Source of the DNA: Irpex lacteus
Taxonomy: Eukaryota > Basidiomycota > Agaricomycetes > Polyporales > Irpicaceae
DNA: 64,000 bases
Direction: 5' to 3'
NCBI GenBank assembly: GCA_001986395.2
Contig: MQVO02000008.1
Location: forward strand, 248,001-312,000
Made by a program: the position numbers and the translations under genes. Below are positions 33,226 through 45,224 of this stretch, one piece after another. Each line of letters begins with the position of its first letter. Positions within the stretch are counted from its first letter, which is position 1. The notes beneath the pieces are model-generated. The model did no database searches. It was not told the origin of the DNA and saw only the letters and a program-made list of their open reading frames with translations.

Positions 33226-34281
33226 TTAGGGAGTATCAGCGCGTCGAGGAGTTTTTGTTATGATGGTCACTGTTGTGATCGTACTGGTGGTCGTGGTCCG
33301 AGTGGTGGTAGTGTTCTCGCCATCCTCCGTAATCACAACCGACTCCACTGGTGCAGACTCAGTGCCCTGTTGCTGTTGTCTGATAACCTGGGGTTCAGGG
33401 TTGGTCACGAGCGGATCTTCTCGCGCAACAAGTCGCCAGATCTGCCACTTGAAGTTTGGCGAGGCACTCTCCAGTTGTACCTTCATTCGAGAGGTCGATA
33501 CAGGGACGGTGGCACCCAGGATGTGTCAGACTTACCTTAGTACACGGCTTATCGTTCCCTGAGCCCGCAAGAGAGACAGCATAGCGCTCGTTAGGCCATA
33601 GGAGTCTATGGTCGAGGTAAGGAGCAGCAAACACGTGTCAGCGGCACACACACCTTATAACAACTTCCTCTCCTTCTGCGACCACAACTACCTTCCATGC
33701 AACGGGGAATGCGCTGACTGCGAGTGCTGCCTCGTGCGCGGCACCGTCCTCAACCATCAAGTATTGTCCTGTGTGCAGATTTCGCACAGTGTAGCCCTCT
33801 CCGAGGCCCTCGAAGCGCCACTAAATATCGTATATTCAGGGAACATATAGCCTGTGTAAGAGGAACACGTTCATACCTGTTGGTTTTTGCCATTATGGCC
33901 AGGAAATCCGATGATAGACTTGTCGTCGATGCCTGACAGGTCAAGGCATGTACCGCCCGCGACATTGACAAGCGAATAAACTCCAGCCTTCCATCGCAAC
34001 TCCGGCTTCTTCTGCTCCTCCGCATGCTGGGCAGATTCAGACTCAGTGTCACTGTCTATCTCTTTCGCCTCCAGCTGCTCCTTGATATCAGCAACATCGT
34101 CTGACATTGCCGACATAGGACGTCGACCGAGATCGAAAGAGCCAGGGGGAGTCTGGTAGAATGAGATCGCCTGTGAGACTCGACTAGGCTCCCCATTCTC
34201 TTGGACTAGCCGACTCCGGCGGGATGCCCGCGAGCGTACGCTACCTGTGTTCTCGGCTTGGGTGCTGGTGGAGTTGCCCAT
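33226..34281 (-). CDS. ricin-B-like lectin domain protein (copy A) with N-myristoylation-type leader
   Basis: Four exons, 34281-33877, 33820-33654, 33605-33536 and 33480-33226, give 298 aa. The product starts MGNSTS, which fits the N-myristoylation pattern (Gly2, Ser6), so the protein could be lipid-anchored to membranes. A polar leader of about 95 residues rich in S/R and then E/D precedes the beta-trefoil domain (WKAGVYSLVNVAGGTCLDLS, GHNGKNQQWRFE, LLWPNERYAVSLAGSG). The tail is Q-rich and then Thr-rich, ending TKTPRRADTP. It should bind glycans. Compared with copy B it has the same intron positions plus the leader. A decayed third copy lies at about 38535-38743. Confidence 0.8.
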
Positions 34282-35438
34282 CCTGAGTAGTGTGAAAGGC
34301 GTGAAGAGGGAGGGAGCGAGACGAACCATGTGAATTGCGAGGCATATAACACTCGCTATGCTGCGCGAAAACGTGGGGGCCACGACTAGGGAGTTTCTCC
34401 AAAAACACATGGCTATGAGTGTGCTGATATCGTCAGGCCGTGGAGTAGTCCATGGCCACTACGTGCAGTACTAGTATCATTGTGTTGGACGTCGACATGA
34501 CGAGCATGGACTCATGCTATTTGCCTACAATCAGTGAGGATCGGGATATGAGCGATGTCGAATTGAGGTACTCACTATTTTTTCATGCTCGCAAACTCGA
34601 GGACGAATGATGCTTTGCTTCCTCATGATCAACGTGCCTTTGCGAGCTTCACATAACGTGTTACCGGTGCGCAAGCCGTGATCGCGTTGAATCAGGACAT
34701 TAAGTAATAGACCCAATTTTCCGTATCCTAATGTACGATCGCAAATACTCAACTCAGCTTATCAACCTGAAGCATCGATATTCGGGATTGCGAGTATAGT
34801 TTGGGATCCCTAATAAGCGGCATCAAACAAGGAACACGAAAGCACTGTGTTGCCTCCTCCAGGTATAGCCATGTCATGGAGGGCATTGTTGTACCAGATA
34901 ATTTCTCCTACTTGAAATGCTTGCGGATGGCCAACAGTGATACACAGTGACAGAGCATCGTTATCCATTGTCAACTTCACACTGGCTTAGCTGGGAGCCT
35001 AAAATATGAGTGTAACTTTTCATCCGATTTTCACCAGGCTGCGCGAATTGGGCCTTCCCATAAGTAGCGTTGGATCGGAGATGGCAAAGGAAGAAACGAA
35101 CGAGCCTTCAGCATTGGTGGTTATGAGATCTCGCCAGCGCGGTGGCAGTCGACGTCGTAGACTCAGACAGGTCCGACTCGTCACGGTCGGAGACAAGTTC
35201 ACTTTGAGCGCCTATATACTGATGACCCTGTACCACACCTGCCCCTTCGGGAAATTAGATTCTTGAATCATGTTGGCCACGTTCATTGCTGGCATGTAGG
35301 AAGTATCAGGTCCTCGCCACCAACAGACACCGAGAAGAACCTACCGCATGGGACAGACACACGCTAGTTACTGCACGGTATTCATAATCGTCTGACGAGG
35401 ATGGACTTCGAACACATCTTTGCGTCGCTTGAACCGGT
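34282..35438. other. intergenic, 1.2 kb
   Basis: Holds the promoters of the lectin A and kinase genes, which are divergent. I find no convincing gene in it. Confidence 0.5.
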
Positions 35439-38400
35439 ATGGACCTCAATTCACTTCCCATTACGCCCCCTCGCGCTCATGAACGTCCCGATGATGGCCT
35501 CCCCTTTCCGCCTGATGCAACGATCAAAACTACGCCTATCGCGGTCCCAACCGCACCTCGCCACCCTGGGCGTACTCAGCTGGAAGGCTCGCGGACAGCG
35601 GTCTTACACGACCTCTTGCCTTCGGTTCATCAAGTACCATTCAAGTTCTTTGAAAAGAACATTTTTCCTCGCATTCCACAGAACACAAAACCATCCGCAG
35701 TCCTTAAACGGCTTGAGCGCCAGCGCCACATCCGTGACGGTCGTTGGTCAGCCTTTCCCTCCGACCCTCATACATATTCGAGCCGGACATCGACTCGTTC
35801 CGCTAACGACAACGATGAACTGGAGAAAGAAAATGAGAACAAGGTCTTTGGACGACTTCATGAGGTGGTCACTGCGATACAGGAGTGTGTCACTGCTCAG
35901 AAGCGCACGACAACAGAGTACATGAGTGCACCTAACAGCACGCCTGTATGCTCCTTCAACGAGAAAGCTGGGCGACCAGACGCGTACTTTGTACTGGGGA
36001 CTGCGCCGAAGAGAATAGATGGGCGGGTGGAGTGGCGCAATATAGTGACTCCAGCAGAGTTCAAGCTCAGGGATACCCGTGAGGGTCTGCAAGATGTAAG
36101 TAATACAGTGGGTTGAGCGATATAAGTATAGCAACTGAGTACTGCTTACTGACCTGTTATCACTGTACTCCAGGACGTGAAGAAGATATGCTGGAATATG
36201 TATCAGATAATGCTCGAGGACCCGCGGCGTCGCTTTGTGCTCGCCCTCACCATCGAGGATACAATGATGCGAATCTGGATGGGAAACAGGACAGAGGTTA
36301 TCGTGTCGGAGCCGTTCAACTTTATTACGGTAACGTGATCCATTTGCTCGCACATATTCTCCTCCCACTAACATGGTATGACTTCCTGCAGGATCACGAG
36401 AAGGTCACGCACTTTTTCCTCTCACAGTTATACGGCCAAGAGGCTGATCTCGGTATTGATATCACCATGACCATCGTCTCTGAGAAAGACGACGAGATTC
36501 CGAGATACGACATCAAGGTTCGAGTCCCAGTGAAGTCAAAGCGGACGACTCGAGGATCAGCAGTAACGCAAGTGCTCACCTATCGTACGACAAGGCTGAT
36601 CAACGACGACGGAGCCAGATCTTTCCGTGGGAGTGGTACTCGGGTGTGGGAGGTCGTCCCTGTTGTCAATGGCGTTGAAAAGTCGAAAGATATTCACGTC
36701 TTGAAAGATAACTGGGTAGACGACGATCGGCAGCACGAGGGCGACATACTCAAGGAGATCATGGATGATTCGTCCTTGGATAAACTGGCCCGCGAAGAAC
36801 TCGCTGCTTTATTTTTAACTCCTATTGCTCAAGGCGACGTTTACATCATCGACGAGCGCGATGGGCAGGAGAAGCTTGACAGTACTCGTGGCCTTGCCAC
36901 GAGGAAAGCTTGCATACCCGCCAATGCGACCACATTTTCACTCATCATCTCCGAAAGCTACACATCCACCCACGATGCCAGACCTCGCGATTCTGCGAAA
37001 AGAAGAGAACCTATGATCTCGGACGGTGAATACGAAAACACTGGACAAGCTGGGGATGGTACGATGATTTATCTGAATGCTCCTCACGCCTACGCTGACA
37101 GTTGACGTGCAATAGCTCAATCCCAGCAGAGCATGGTTTTGTTCAGCGACAAGCATCACCATAGAATCGTCTTTAAGGAGAAGTGCGAGCCGCTCTCGAA
37201 AGAAACGTCTCTCCATCGTGTCTTCGTAGCTCTCTTCCAAATCACATCAGGTAGGTCATGCAGCGACCCCTCTTTTCTCTGTTGTGACTAAAGAGTTCTT
37301 AGGGATCGCATTTATGCATACGAGCGGCCCAGGCTGGGTGCATCGCGATCTCAGTGCAGGCAATATCCTCCGACTACCTGACGCGAAGGACAAACCTGGG
37401 GAGGCGAAGTTATCAGACTTGGAGTATGCGAAGAGGCGAAGTTATCAGACTTGGAGTATGCGAAGAGGCTTGATGAAACGTCCGCGCACGTTATACGGAC
37501 GGTATGTCATCAGGTTATTCAAGTTTTGTCTCAGCTAATGTGCACACAGGGAACTTCCAACTTCATGGCCGTGGAAGTAAGCCAAAACGCCTACCTCTTC
37601 AACAACGAACGAGAAGAGCCGAAAGAACGCAAGGAAGCCGGTCTATCCATGACTGAACTGGCGGCAATGAGAAGGCAGTTTTGTGACGGGGCTTCCAGCG
37701 ATTCTGAGATGTCGGAACCACCTGCGGGCTCTTCTACTATCTCAGAGGCCAAGCAGCCATTCTTCTACAACCCTCTCCACGACCTCGAATCCATATGGTG
37801 GATCGCCATATATTTCGTCGTCAACAAGGAGACCGAGCTTGCGCCCAAGGAACCCGGTGTTGGCACAGTCAAACACACCCCGCTCACCGAAGACCAGCGC
37901 GTCTATGCTCGGAGTCTCTTCTACGACTGGGCGACGAGATTCATGGCGATACGGATGGTCACTGGTAGTCCGCTCGACAAGCATCTAAGCTCCTTGCCTT
38001 CTCATCTCTCTTTGATATCCACGGAGCTTATCGACCTGCGCAAGAAGCTCGTGAACCATTATATGAAGATCGAAGAACCTGGGTTCGTCATTACCAAGAC
38101 CGTATGCCAAGATCTATACGGCCATTTCACTAAGGCCTTCAAGAAGATCGCTCGCTCGCTGGCAAAACAAGATGTCCTGGTCGCACCGATCAAGCGCAGC
38201 CCAAACGAGCGATTACTTCGCAAAAACAACGTCGCTCGCTCTCAGGAGTCGTCGGAACCATCCAGAGCTGCGAAGCGTCGGAAGATAGATTCACGGGCAG
38301 CTTCTTCGACTGAGCAGAGAGAAACTGTTGACGGTCATGACATTTCCAAGTCAGTGGTCTCGTCGTCTGCACGGGCAACACGGTCGAAGGCCAAGTCAGC

Positions 38401-38446
38401 ACAGCGAAAGGGAAAGACAGCCGTCAGGTCGTCGCGCAAACGTTAG
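35439..38446 (+). pseudogene. FunK1-type protein kinase, frameshifted by a 32-bp tandem duplication
   Basis: Exons 35439-36095, 36174-36329, 36392-37058, 37116-37250, 37303-37501 and 37550-38446 follow the fungal-specific FunK1 family. Signs are the N-terminal KRIDGRVEWRNIVTPAEFK region, HHHRIVFKEK, the catalytic loop WVHRDLSAGNIL, SDLEYAKR in place of the DFG segment, NFMAVEV and the HDLESIWWIAIYF helix. A basic tail ends the protein. Within exon 5 the 32-bp unit 37401-37432 is repeated exactly at 37433-37464. As 32 is not a multiple of three, the frame shifts just after SDLEYAKR and runs into a stop at 37536-37538. The second copy puts the downstream exons back in the family frame only if one unit is absent. 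No intron can remove one unit. It looks like a recent break or an assembly error. Confidence 0.8.
37401..37464. repeat. exact 32-bp tandem duplication inside the kinase gene
   Basis: Two identical 32-bp units, followed by five more matching bases. The unit codes for the SDLEYAKR part of the kinase active-site region. See the kinase entry for its effect on the frame. Confidence 0.95.
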
Positions 38447-38534
38447 ACAGTGACTATAGTACGGATTTTATTCTCGCATGCCATTATTTTGTATAGTACT
38501 CATGTTGGATCTTGTTGTATAATATCACATTCAT

Positions 38535-38743
38535 GTTTGCATCGATGTGTGTCGGCTCACTGGCTATGATGTTGACAGGTGAATACACACCGGTCTTCTA
38601 TCGCACTCAGACTTTTTCTGCTTCTCCGCATGTTGAGCGGACTCAGTCTCTGTGTCGCTCTCGACGTATTTACGCCTCCACTGGCAGCGACTCCTTAATA
38701 CCAGCAACATCATCTCACGCTACCGACATGAGACGTCGACCTT
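38535..38743 (-). pseudogene. decayed third copy of the lectin gene, first exon only
   Basis: Read on the plus strand, the segment matches lectin A from about 33945 to 34130 in order: GTTGACAGGTGAATA-type, TTCTGCTTCTCCGCATG, GACTCAGT-TC-GTGTC, CCTCCA-CTG, ACCAGCAACATCAT and ACGTCGACC words. Substitutions and gaps disrupt the frame, and the other three exons are absent. It sits 4.6 kb from copy A, beyond the kinase gene. Stretches 38447-38534 and 38744-38900 hold nothing else recognisable. Confidence 0.7.
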
Positions 38744-38900
38744 CGTAAGACTATCCTCAGAACATTAGTGACTGCACATACAAACAAGATCAACCACAGC
38801 TAAACTCTATTACACGTTCACATTATGTATAACAATCTACCGTTTCGCTGACATGAATTGGTTTAGTTATGGATCTGTCGAGAAAAATAATACATTCCAC

Positions 38901-40112
38901 TTACAAGTAGTACTCATAGCCGTGATCATCAATATCCCAATCTGTAACATCGACACCGAAGAAGTACGGCAACTGGTCCCAGATGAAATGCCGGCAGGCA
39001 CTGAAGAACTTTGGTAGTCGGCACCGGCATTCAAGGCACATGGGAGACGTTTCCAATTTTTCGAGGGCTGCCGCAGATTCTCGCATAATCTGTAAGGCAT
39101 ACAAGGGGTCGAAAACGAATACATCAGTGGTAGCATGTTCCAGGAACTGCTCGTTGAGCCAAGCTCTTCCATGCTCGTTACAATCGTCTGTGTCACAGTT
39201 GAGGAACCATTCGGGAAGTCCTTGGCGTAGAACATCCATAGCAGCCTTCCGAAGGTATATAATCCCTTGTGTGAAAAGCAGGTGATACTCCGGTGGAAAG
39301 GGTTTCAAGTGATTCGCAACCTGTGACGCGTAGTAAATCTCCCGAACGTCATGGCTAAAGCATGTTGTTGGGTTTCGCAAGCGTGTATGGAGGTCGTAAT
39401 AAGCTGCTCCCAGGATGTGCTTCACGTCAGCTTTATGCAAAAGTACGATGACGGATGCTGACGGGATGTATCAAAATGCCGTCACATGGAATAATATGTA
39501 TAGTGGAACGCACCAGGATTCGCCAGCATGCCCTTGTGCATATCTTGTAACTGTCTCATCTGCTCGGAGACCTTGTCCCACGACTCCAACAGTGGTGGCC
39601 AATGTGATTCAAGTGCTTCCGTTAGGATTTCCTGAATCCGTTCGAATTCGTACTTGTGCGCCATTTCTAGGGGTCCGCTAACTTGCTGCAGCTTTCTTGT
39701 GCAACAGAGCTGAGTGTGAGAAATATCTGAATAAGGGATAAATCTGTAGTTCAAACATATGCTTAGTTCTCATGTTGAGCTCAAGAATCTGTATGTGACC
39801 ATACGCGTCATAGAGCATATGCAACAAGCCTCTGAGATCGGAGTACCGGTCTGTTAGAGCTACAAGAGGCAGATCCTCGTACGTCTCCGTATTTTCCGGC
39901 TGCTTCAGGGTGAACATGTGTTTAAATGTCGTTGAGTGCCTGGAGAGAACTGATTTATGGCACTTGAAGCCCCAAGTGATTCCCTGGTCGTCCTTCGCGG
40001 AAAGAACGACGTTTCCGTCGCTCAGCCATAGATTGGGGTCTTGTTGTAACTCATCCTTAGCTCTTCGACGTTTTCGACCAGCCGTACGAGACTGTTGAGC
40101 TATATCAGTCAT
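38901..40112 (-). CDS. BTB/POZ domain protein
   Basis: Three exons, 40112-39800, 39681-39514 and 39430-38901, in phase, give 336 aa. After a basic leader (RKRRRAK) the BTB domain has DPNLWLSDGNVVLSA, FKCHKSVLSRHS and FKHMF, the standard strand-helix start of the fold. The remainder is helical (VSGPLEMAHKYEFERIQ and onward) with several cysteines near the end (CLECRCRL). Basidiomycetes have large families of such proteins; BTB domains pair with each other and with Cul3, but the partner here is unknown. The junction after DAYG is short compared with relatives, so a small extra exon in the 118-nt first intron is possible. Confidence 0.8.
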
Positions 40113-40340
40113 GACAAAGTTGTCGACGCTGAAATGAAACAGGACTGGTAGAGAGCAAATCAACAGCCCAGCGTTGCTACGAGAAAGGCGTGAAATGGCT
40201 GCCCTGAATTCCCACGTGCTCCCATGCATTTAGCGCCATGATCGGGGGACAATCACATGCGAAACTGTCTGGGCTTTTGAGTTACTGAAGTGGTGTCGTG
40301 GACGTCATCGTCGACGACTGTCACTGCTGTATACTCGTCG

Positions 40341-40347
40341 TATAAAA
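40341..40347 (+). promoter_or_regulatory. TATA box of flavin monooxygenase gene
   Basis: TATAAAA lies 57 nt before the ATG at 40404, in the 291-bp divergent spacer shared with the BTB gene. Confidence 0.55.
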
Positions 40348-40403
40348 GCGAAGAAATAAAATGGCCATGTTCTCCATCTCCCGACCACGACTATCTCGAC
40401 AGC

Positions 40404-43150
40404 ATGAAAGCGTCCGTCACGGTGCAGACGGCACTGCCGTCCTTGCACACACTCGCGTTCCTGCCTTTCACCGTCTTCACGTTTTTTGTTGTAGAGCTGC
40501 CGAAAAGGCTCTTCATTTGGACATTGAACACACTCTATGTGTTTTTAGAGCATATAATTGTGCTGATATTCAAGCCGGTAAGACTATACAACTTATGAGA
40601 CACGACCGACTGAGGGTTCTAACTGTTGTGTTTACAGCCGACTCCTAAGCCAAACAAATCGGTCAAGTACAGAGGACGAATTGCCGTTGTTGGTGCTGGT
40701 TTAACTGGGATATCGTCTGCAGCACATGCAGCTGCGCACGGCTTTGACGTTGTGATTTATGAGAAAAGCGATCACGTTGGTAAGTCGCTAGAATTTATGC
40801 ATGCACGGATGTCAATGAACATTCTCTTCTATTAGGCGGCATCTGGGCTTCAGTCAACAAAACATCAGGCCTTCAGCTCAACTCTTTATTGTATAGGTTC
40901 CATCCGGCACTTCTCTGGAAGCGCGGATTCCCGCAACGTGATGAGATTCTCGGAGGTGAATGAACTACATGTATGCGCCGAACTTTGCGACTGAACTGAC
41001 TATATGCTGTAGAAATCAGCCGGGTTCACAAGGAATATGCTCTTCACCAGCGTACACGATACAATACCCCAGTAACATCGATAAAGCGAGCAGAAGGCTC
41101 TGGGAAACCGTCCAACACGGAGCGTAATAACACGCAGAGCAAATGGATCGTCAACGACGGCGAAGACGGAGAGTTCGATGCGGTCATCGTCACGGTCGGC
41201 ACATGCGGCGAACCCAATATGGTCAAGATGAAGGGTATGCCGGGGTGGAAGGACGAGAAGAAGCACAAGGAGAAAGAGGAAACCGAGAAAGATGCGAAGC
41301 CTCAGTCGAATGCTAATGACACCGCTGAGTCTCCAGGGGATAGCCCTACCCAAGATAACCTTAGCCTCACTGGTAACGGAGTGTGGGATCAGAACAAGCT
41401 CCAGACGAACGAGTGGGAACTTGGCCGTGACCAGGTGAACAAGAAGGATCAGGGGTTCCCGAAGCCAGACGAGGCATACGGTATCAGCGAAGACGTGCAG
41501 AAACCCGTGGATGATGTCGCCAAGGAAGAGGTCCACAAGCAAGTCAAAGGCGAAACTTCTTCGCCTACCAATGAGAGAAAGACATCCGCTAGGCAGGCCG
41601 ACGACCAGAATGCGGAAGAGGACGATGATAACGACGAAGACGTATTTAAAGGCCCCATCATTCACTCCTCAGGCTTAGACCACGACGACGCGCCCGACTT
41701 CAAGGGCAAAACGATCGTCGTTATTGGAAGTGGTGCGAGCGCCGTCGAGGCTGTCGAGACTGCTTTGGCGAAGGGTGCCAAGAAGACGGTGGTGCTAGCT
41801 CGTCAGGACAAGGTCAGTGATATGCTTTTCGTTGGATTTCGAGGAAATGCTGATTGTGGTGATGTGTAGTGGATTATCCCCAGGAACATCGTTGTCGACA
41901 CTTTGGTCTCTGCTCAGCCGTTTGGGAGGGAGATGCCGCTCAGGTGTGTACTTGCTTTCGCACAGCGTTGTCGTGTCGACGTGCTTATGCGCTCGATAGT
42001 TTCTTATGGGAGAAGTTCATTACTTGGTATAACTACCGGGGCGTCGAAGATCTTACGCCTGCGCACCTTGGATTATTCGAAGGCACGCCCGTAAGCTGGT
42101 TATCTGCTCTTCGGGATCACCTGAACTAACGGGTGTGTATACTACAGGTTGTGAACGACGAGTTCCTCGGTCACGTCCGCAACGGCAAATGCGATTACGT
42201 CCGCGGTGATACCGAACGATTGACGTCTCGCGGTGTACGTGTCAACGTACGTCAACGCGGTTCGAAGCCTGGTGACGAAGGCGAGGTAAAGGAGGTACGC
42301 AACCCCACTGTCCTCTCCGTCTTCGGAAAGGAATCTCATAGATATTGCATCGCGGTTGCAGTTCGATGCAGACATTGTGGTCATGGCCACTGGCTTCCAT
42401 AAGCCGGACATCGACTTCCTGCCGGCTGATCTGTTCCCTGAGGGCTACGAGGTGTGTTGTACGCCGTACATCTATACAGAACATGCGAACTGAGGCTTGA
42501 ATGCAGCGTCCGAAACTGTACCTGCAAAACTTCGCGACTGAAGATTGGTCCATCCTCATGACAAACTCGTCCTATATGAACGCAATCGGTACGCTGTCTA
42601 ATCACTTCTGAATGAGGAGTTGACTAACCTGCCCGTCTTTTTAGGAACCGTGTAAGCACCAAGGCTTTCTACTATCCTGATTCATCACTCACCTAGACTT
42701 CCTTCCATCTCGCAGCGGCCACTTGTAAGTTCCCCCTCCTCCCTTAACACCTTCCTCGAATTCCCATCTCACAATACTCCTCAGCCACATCGGAATCTAC
42801 GCGCGCATCCTCATGACCTTCCTCATGGACAAAGACGCACGTCCTACACCTAGAGATATGAAATTATGGGTAGACGTCGTGCGCTTTGTAAAGCGTGGTG
42901 CGAAGGGCGGTGCTTTGGGGTTTTTTACGTACATGGAGCTGAGTATGTCTTCTTTCCTACCTTCGACCGAGGAGAACGGCTGCTGATGTTGGTTTGTAGC
43001 GATTTGGCTTGTGCTGTTCCATTTGTTCAGGATCGACCGGGTGAAATGGTGCGTTCTCGTGCGCTGCGTATGTGACTGGTTGGGCTGACGCGTTTGTTTA
43101 GGCTGTTCTTCATTATGCAAGGATGGGGTGTCCACCCACAATATGAGTGA
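40404..43150 (+). CDS. membrane-anchored FAD/NADPH flavin-containing monooxygenase
   Basis: Fourteen exons: 40404-40577, 40638-40779, 40836-40955, 41013-41812, 41870-41943, 42000-42090, 42148-42294, 42362-42451, 42507-42588, 42645-42651, 42716-42724, 42785-42942, 43000-43048, 43102-43150; 663 aa. A hydrophobic N-terminus (about 14-58) anchors it to a membrane. The FAD site GAGLTG is at 77-82, the NADPH site GSGASA near 384, and the ATGF motif lies in ATGFHKPDI. Between the two nucleotide sites is a charged, low-complexity insertion of about 140 residues rich in K/E/D/S. Exons 10 and 11 are 7 and 9 nt and together restore GTVGHFHIG. It should insert oxygen at N, S or a ketone of a small molecule; the substrate is unknown. 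Confidence 0.87.
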
Positions 43151-43440
43151 GAGGGCATACACCATATACACCATACCTTTCCCGTTCCTTAATTTAGATC
43201 AGTAACTCTCGGACATTTTATGAGAGTTGTTTGTATACTGTATACTATGTATTCGTATGTAATTCTTGACGTTGGAAGAGAGATACCGAGCATCCAGACC
43301 GTAGTTAAATACATGAATCGCGGTGCGGAGGTGTCGGTGATTCGCGAAGTCCACAAATATATGTACAATTTCATCTATTAAATAACGTACATAACTGTCA
43401 GACCATTGTCCACGCGTCATCGGCGATGCTAGTAGACGGG

Positions 43441-44237
43441 TCAGACTGTTGGCTTTGTCGTTGTCCAATAGCCTACGGAATAGTCAGCACGCAACGCTCG
43501 AGAACGTCCTGTCTCCTTGGATAGTAGACTCACCTAGCAAACCGAAAACCCGCGCATTCACATTACTTGCGAGCGTGCCTACTCTTAGCAGCCCACGGAC
43601 AAGCGGGATCAGAGGTGGGACGAGCAGCGCCGCAAAGTCCTCTGGGTGGTAGAAGTCTTCGTGTCGGGAGATGACGAGCAGGTTCGGGTCGTCGTCGCTC
43701 GGTCTGAGGGTGAGGTGTACTAGTATTCTATATGTCGCATTGAGGATAAGTATGAGAGCATGAGAGGGGTTACAAGAGACGGTGGGAAGCGTACCGTGCG
43801 GGAGCGACGCGCAAGGGCGACCACCGGATGTGGAACTCTTGTGAAACGTCTATGAAGACTTGGGCTTTCTCTTCGTCGTAGGTAACTTGGTGTGTGTTTA
43901 TTTTGATTGTGGGTGAGAGGACGCGGTACCATCTACGAACAAAGTCAGACAACGCGTTGCTCGTTACTTAGTGCCTCGAAATCGAGCTGGAAGGTACTCA
44001 CTGCAATATACCAAGAAGTTGATCTCGAGATCCCGGTCCAGGGTGTACCTCACACAAGGGATGTTTAAACGCTACGTCTGGGGCGTAGTATCTAGTAGAA
44101 CGACTTCAACACCTGCCGCGTACTTGATGGACATCATGGGTAATTCACCGTGCAACCGCTGCTTTCTGGACCTCTGGGTTGACTGCTGCCGTGACCACAC
44201 TGACCACTTCTACAATTTCTTCCTTTGGGTTTTGCAT
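43441..44237 (-). CDS. SigF-like / NTF2-like domain protein
   Basis: Five exons, 44237-44149, 44091-44002, 43932-43795, 43727-43534 and 43472-43441, in phase, give 180 aa. The chain has the NTF2/SnoaL-like pattern of basidiomycete proteins: RYYAPDVAFKHPLC near residue 31, then ILQWYRVLSPTIKI, the beta-strand series QVFIDVSQEFHIRW and LLVISRHEDFYHPEDF, and the hydrophobic end IPLVRGLLRVG. The fold is a small cone with a pocket and is used by isomerases, cyclases and binding proteins. No catalytic role can be read here. It is convergent with the flavin monooxygenase (290 bp apart). The last exon codes for only about ten residues. Confidence 0.72.
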
Positions 44238-45224
44238 GGCTCTTGAGATGCCGTTGTCCAGGTATAAAGAGTCTTCTGGGCCTGGTGGTTTAGCTACCGA
44301 CCTCTGAGTCGAACCCGATGATTGCGCGCAGGCGAGGACGACGACGTCACTACCACGTGGGTCGCCTCAAGCATGTGATTACATCTGCATGTGATCTAAA
44401 CGCCCATGTAAACCGCGGCAGGCGCCTCGGACCAGGATGTTGCGCAAGTATCATCTTATCTAGCGACCACCACCCAGGCCCACTCGGACATGATTGACTC
44501 GGCGCGAGATTTCATTAATGCTTTCTCTGCACGAAACGTGTATGTGTGTATACTCACTAGTTTTTTTTGTCTGTAACCGTGACCGGTTACAAATGCAATG
44601 GCGTGCTGTTGCGTTAACACAACTGTCTACGAGTATATTCCGACGTCATGGGCGAGGAGGCAAAGAAAGGCGGGACAGCGGCGGTCTTGTAGTGAGACAC
44701 CAGAATCGCTGATACTGGTGTATCTCGATTTACCTGACGGGCCACTCCCCTGGCGAATAGCAGTCGGCCGATTTAAACAATGCAACACATCTTATCAACC
44801 TGTCCTCCCGTTTGCGGCATACTCACCTCAAATTTGACGGCGAATGTCAGGTGTGCAGATCTCAATCTCTAGACCATTGCCGCAGCACTCATGACATACA
44901 TTGTAGACTCTGTCGCGACATTGCGCAATACATCTTCTTTCTTGTAAACCAGGTTCATTGCTTCTCCCAGGTACTGTATCAGGGCCAATTAGCCGCTATG
45001 CATACCTAAATGCACTGGTTATCATGTCAAACAAAGCCGCTGGTGTGGTGCCTTGGCCTAGTGTGAGACTTGCAGCTAATCGCCACTGCCAAATTGTCTG
45101 ACTGTATCGTTGCGCAATCGTGAATACATCTGGAAGACAAGGTAGTATAAAGTCATGAAGAAGGCGTTGGAGAATTTCCCCACGGCGATACTCACTTGCC
45201 TTCCACCTTCTCTAGCTCATCATC
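44238..45224. other. intergenic, about 1 kb
   Basis: Divergent spacer between the NTF2-like and TauD-type genes. A GAGTCGAACC word near 44305 recalls a tRNA T-arm on the minus strand, but no cloverleaf can be built. A CACGTG-type E-box core lies at about 44356. No gene is seen. Confidence 0.5.

Noticed and set aside
34531..34752. 73-codon minus-strand frame in the spacer between lectin A and the kinase
   Set aside because: No splice-supported extension, no domain and no counterpart upstream of the other lectin copy.
41000..41665. 221-codon open frame on the minus strand
   Set aside because: It lies opposite the low-complexity part of the flavin monooxygenase exon and owes its length to that composition. 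The plus strand has the domain motifs and splice sites.
44260..44340. tRNA-like GGTTCGACTC word on the minus strand
   Set aside because: No A-box, anticodon arm or acceptor stem can be built around it.
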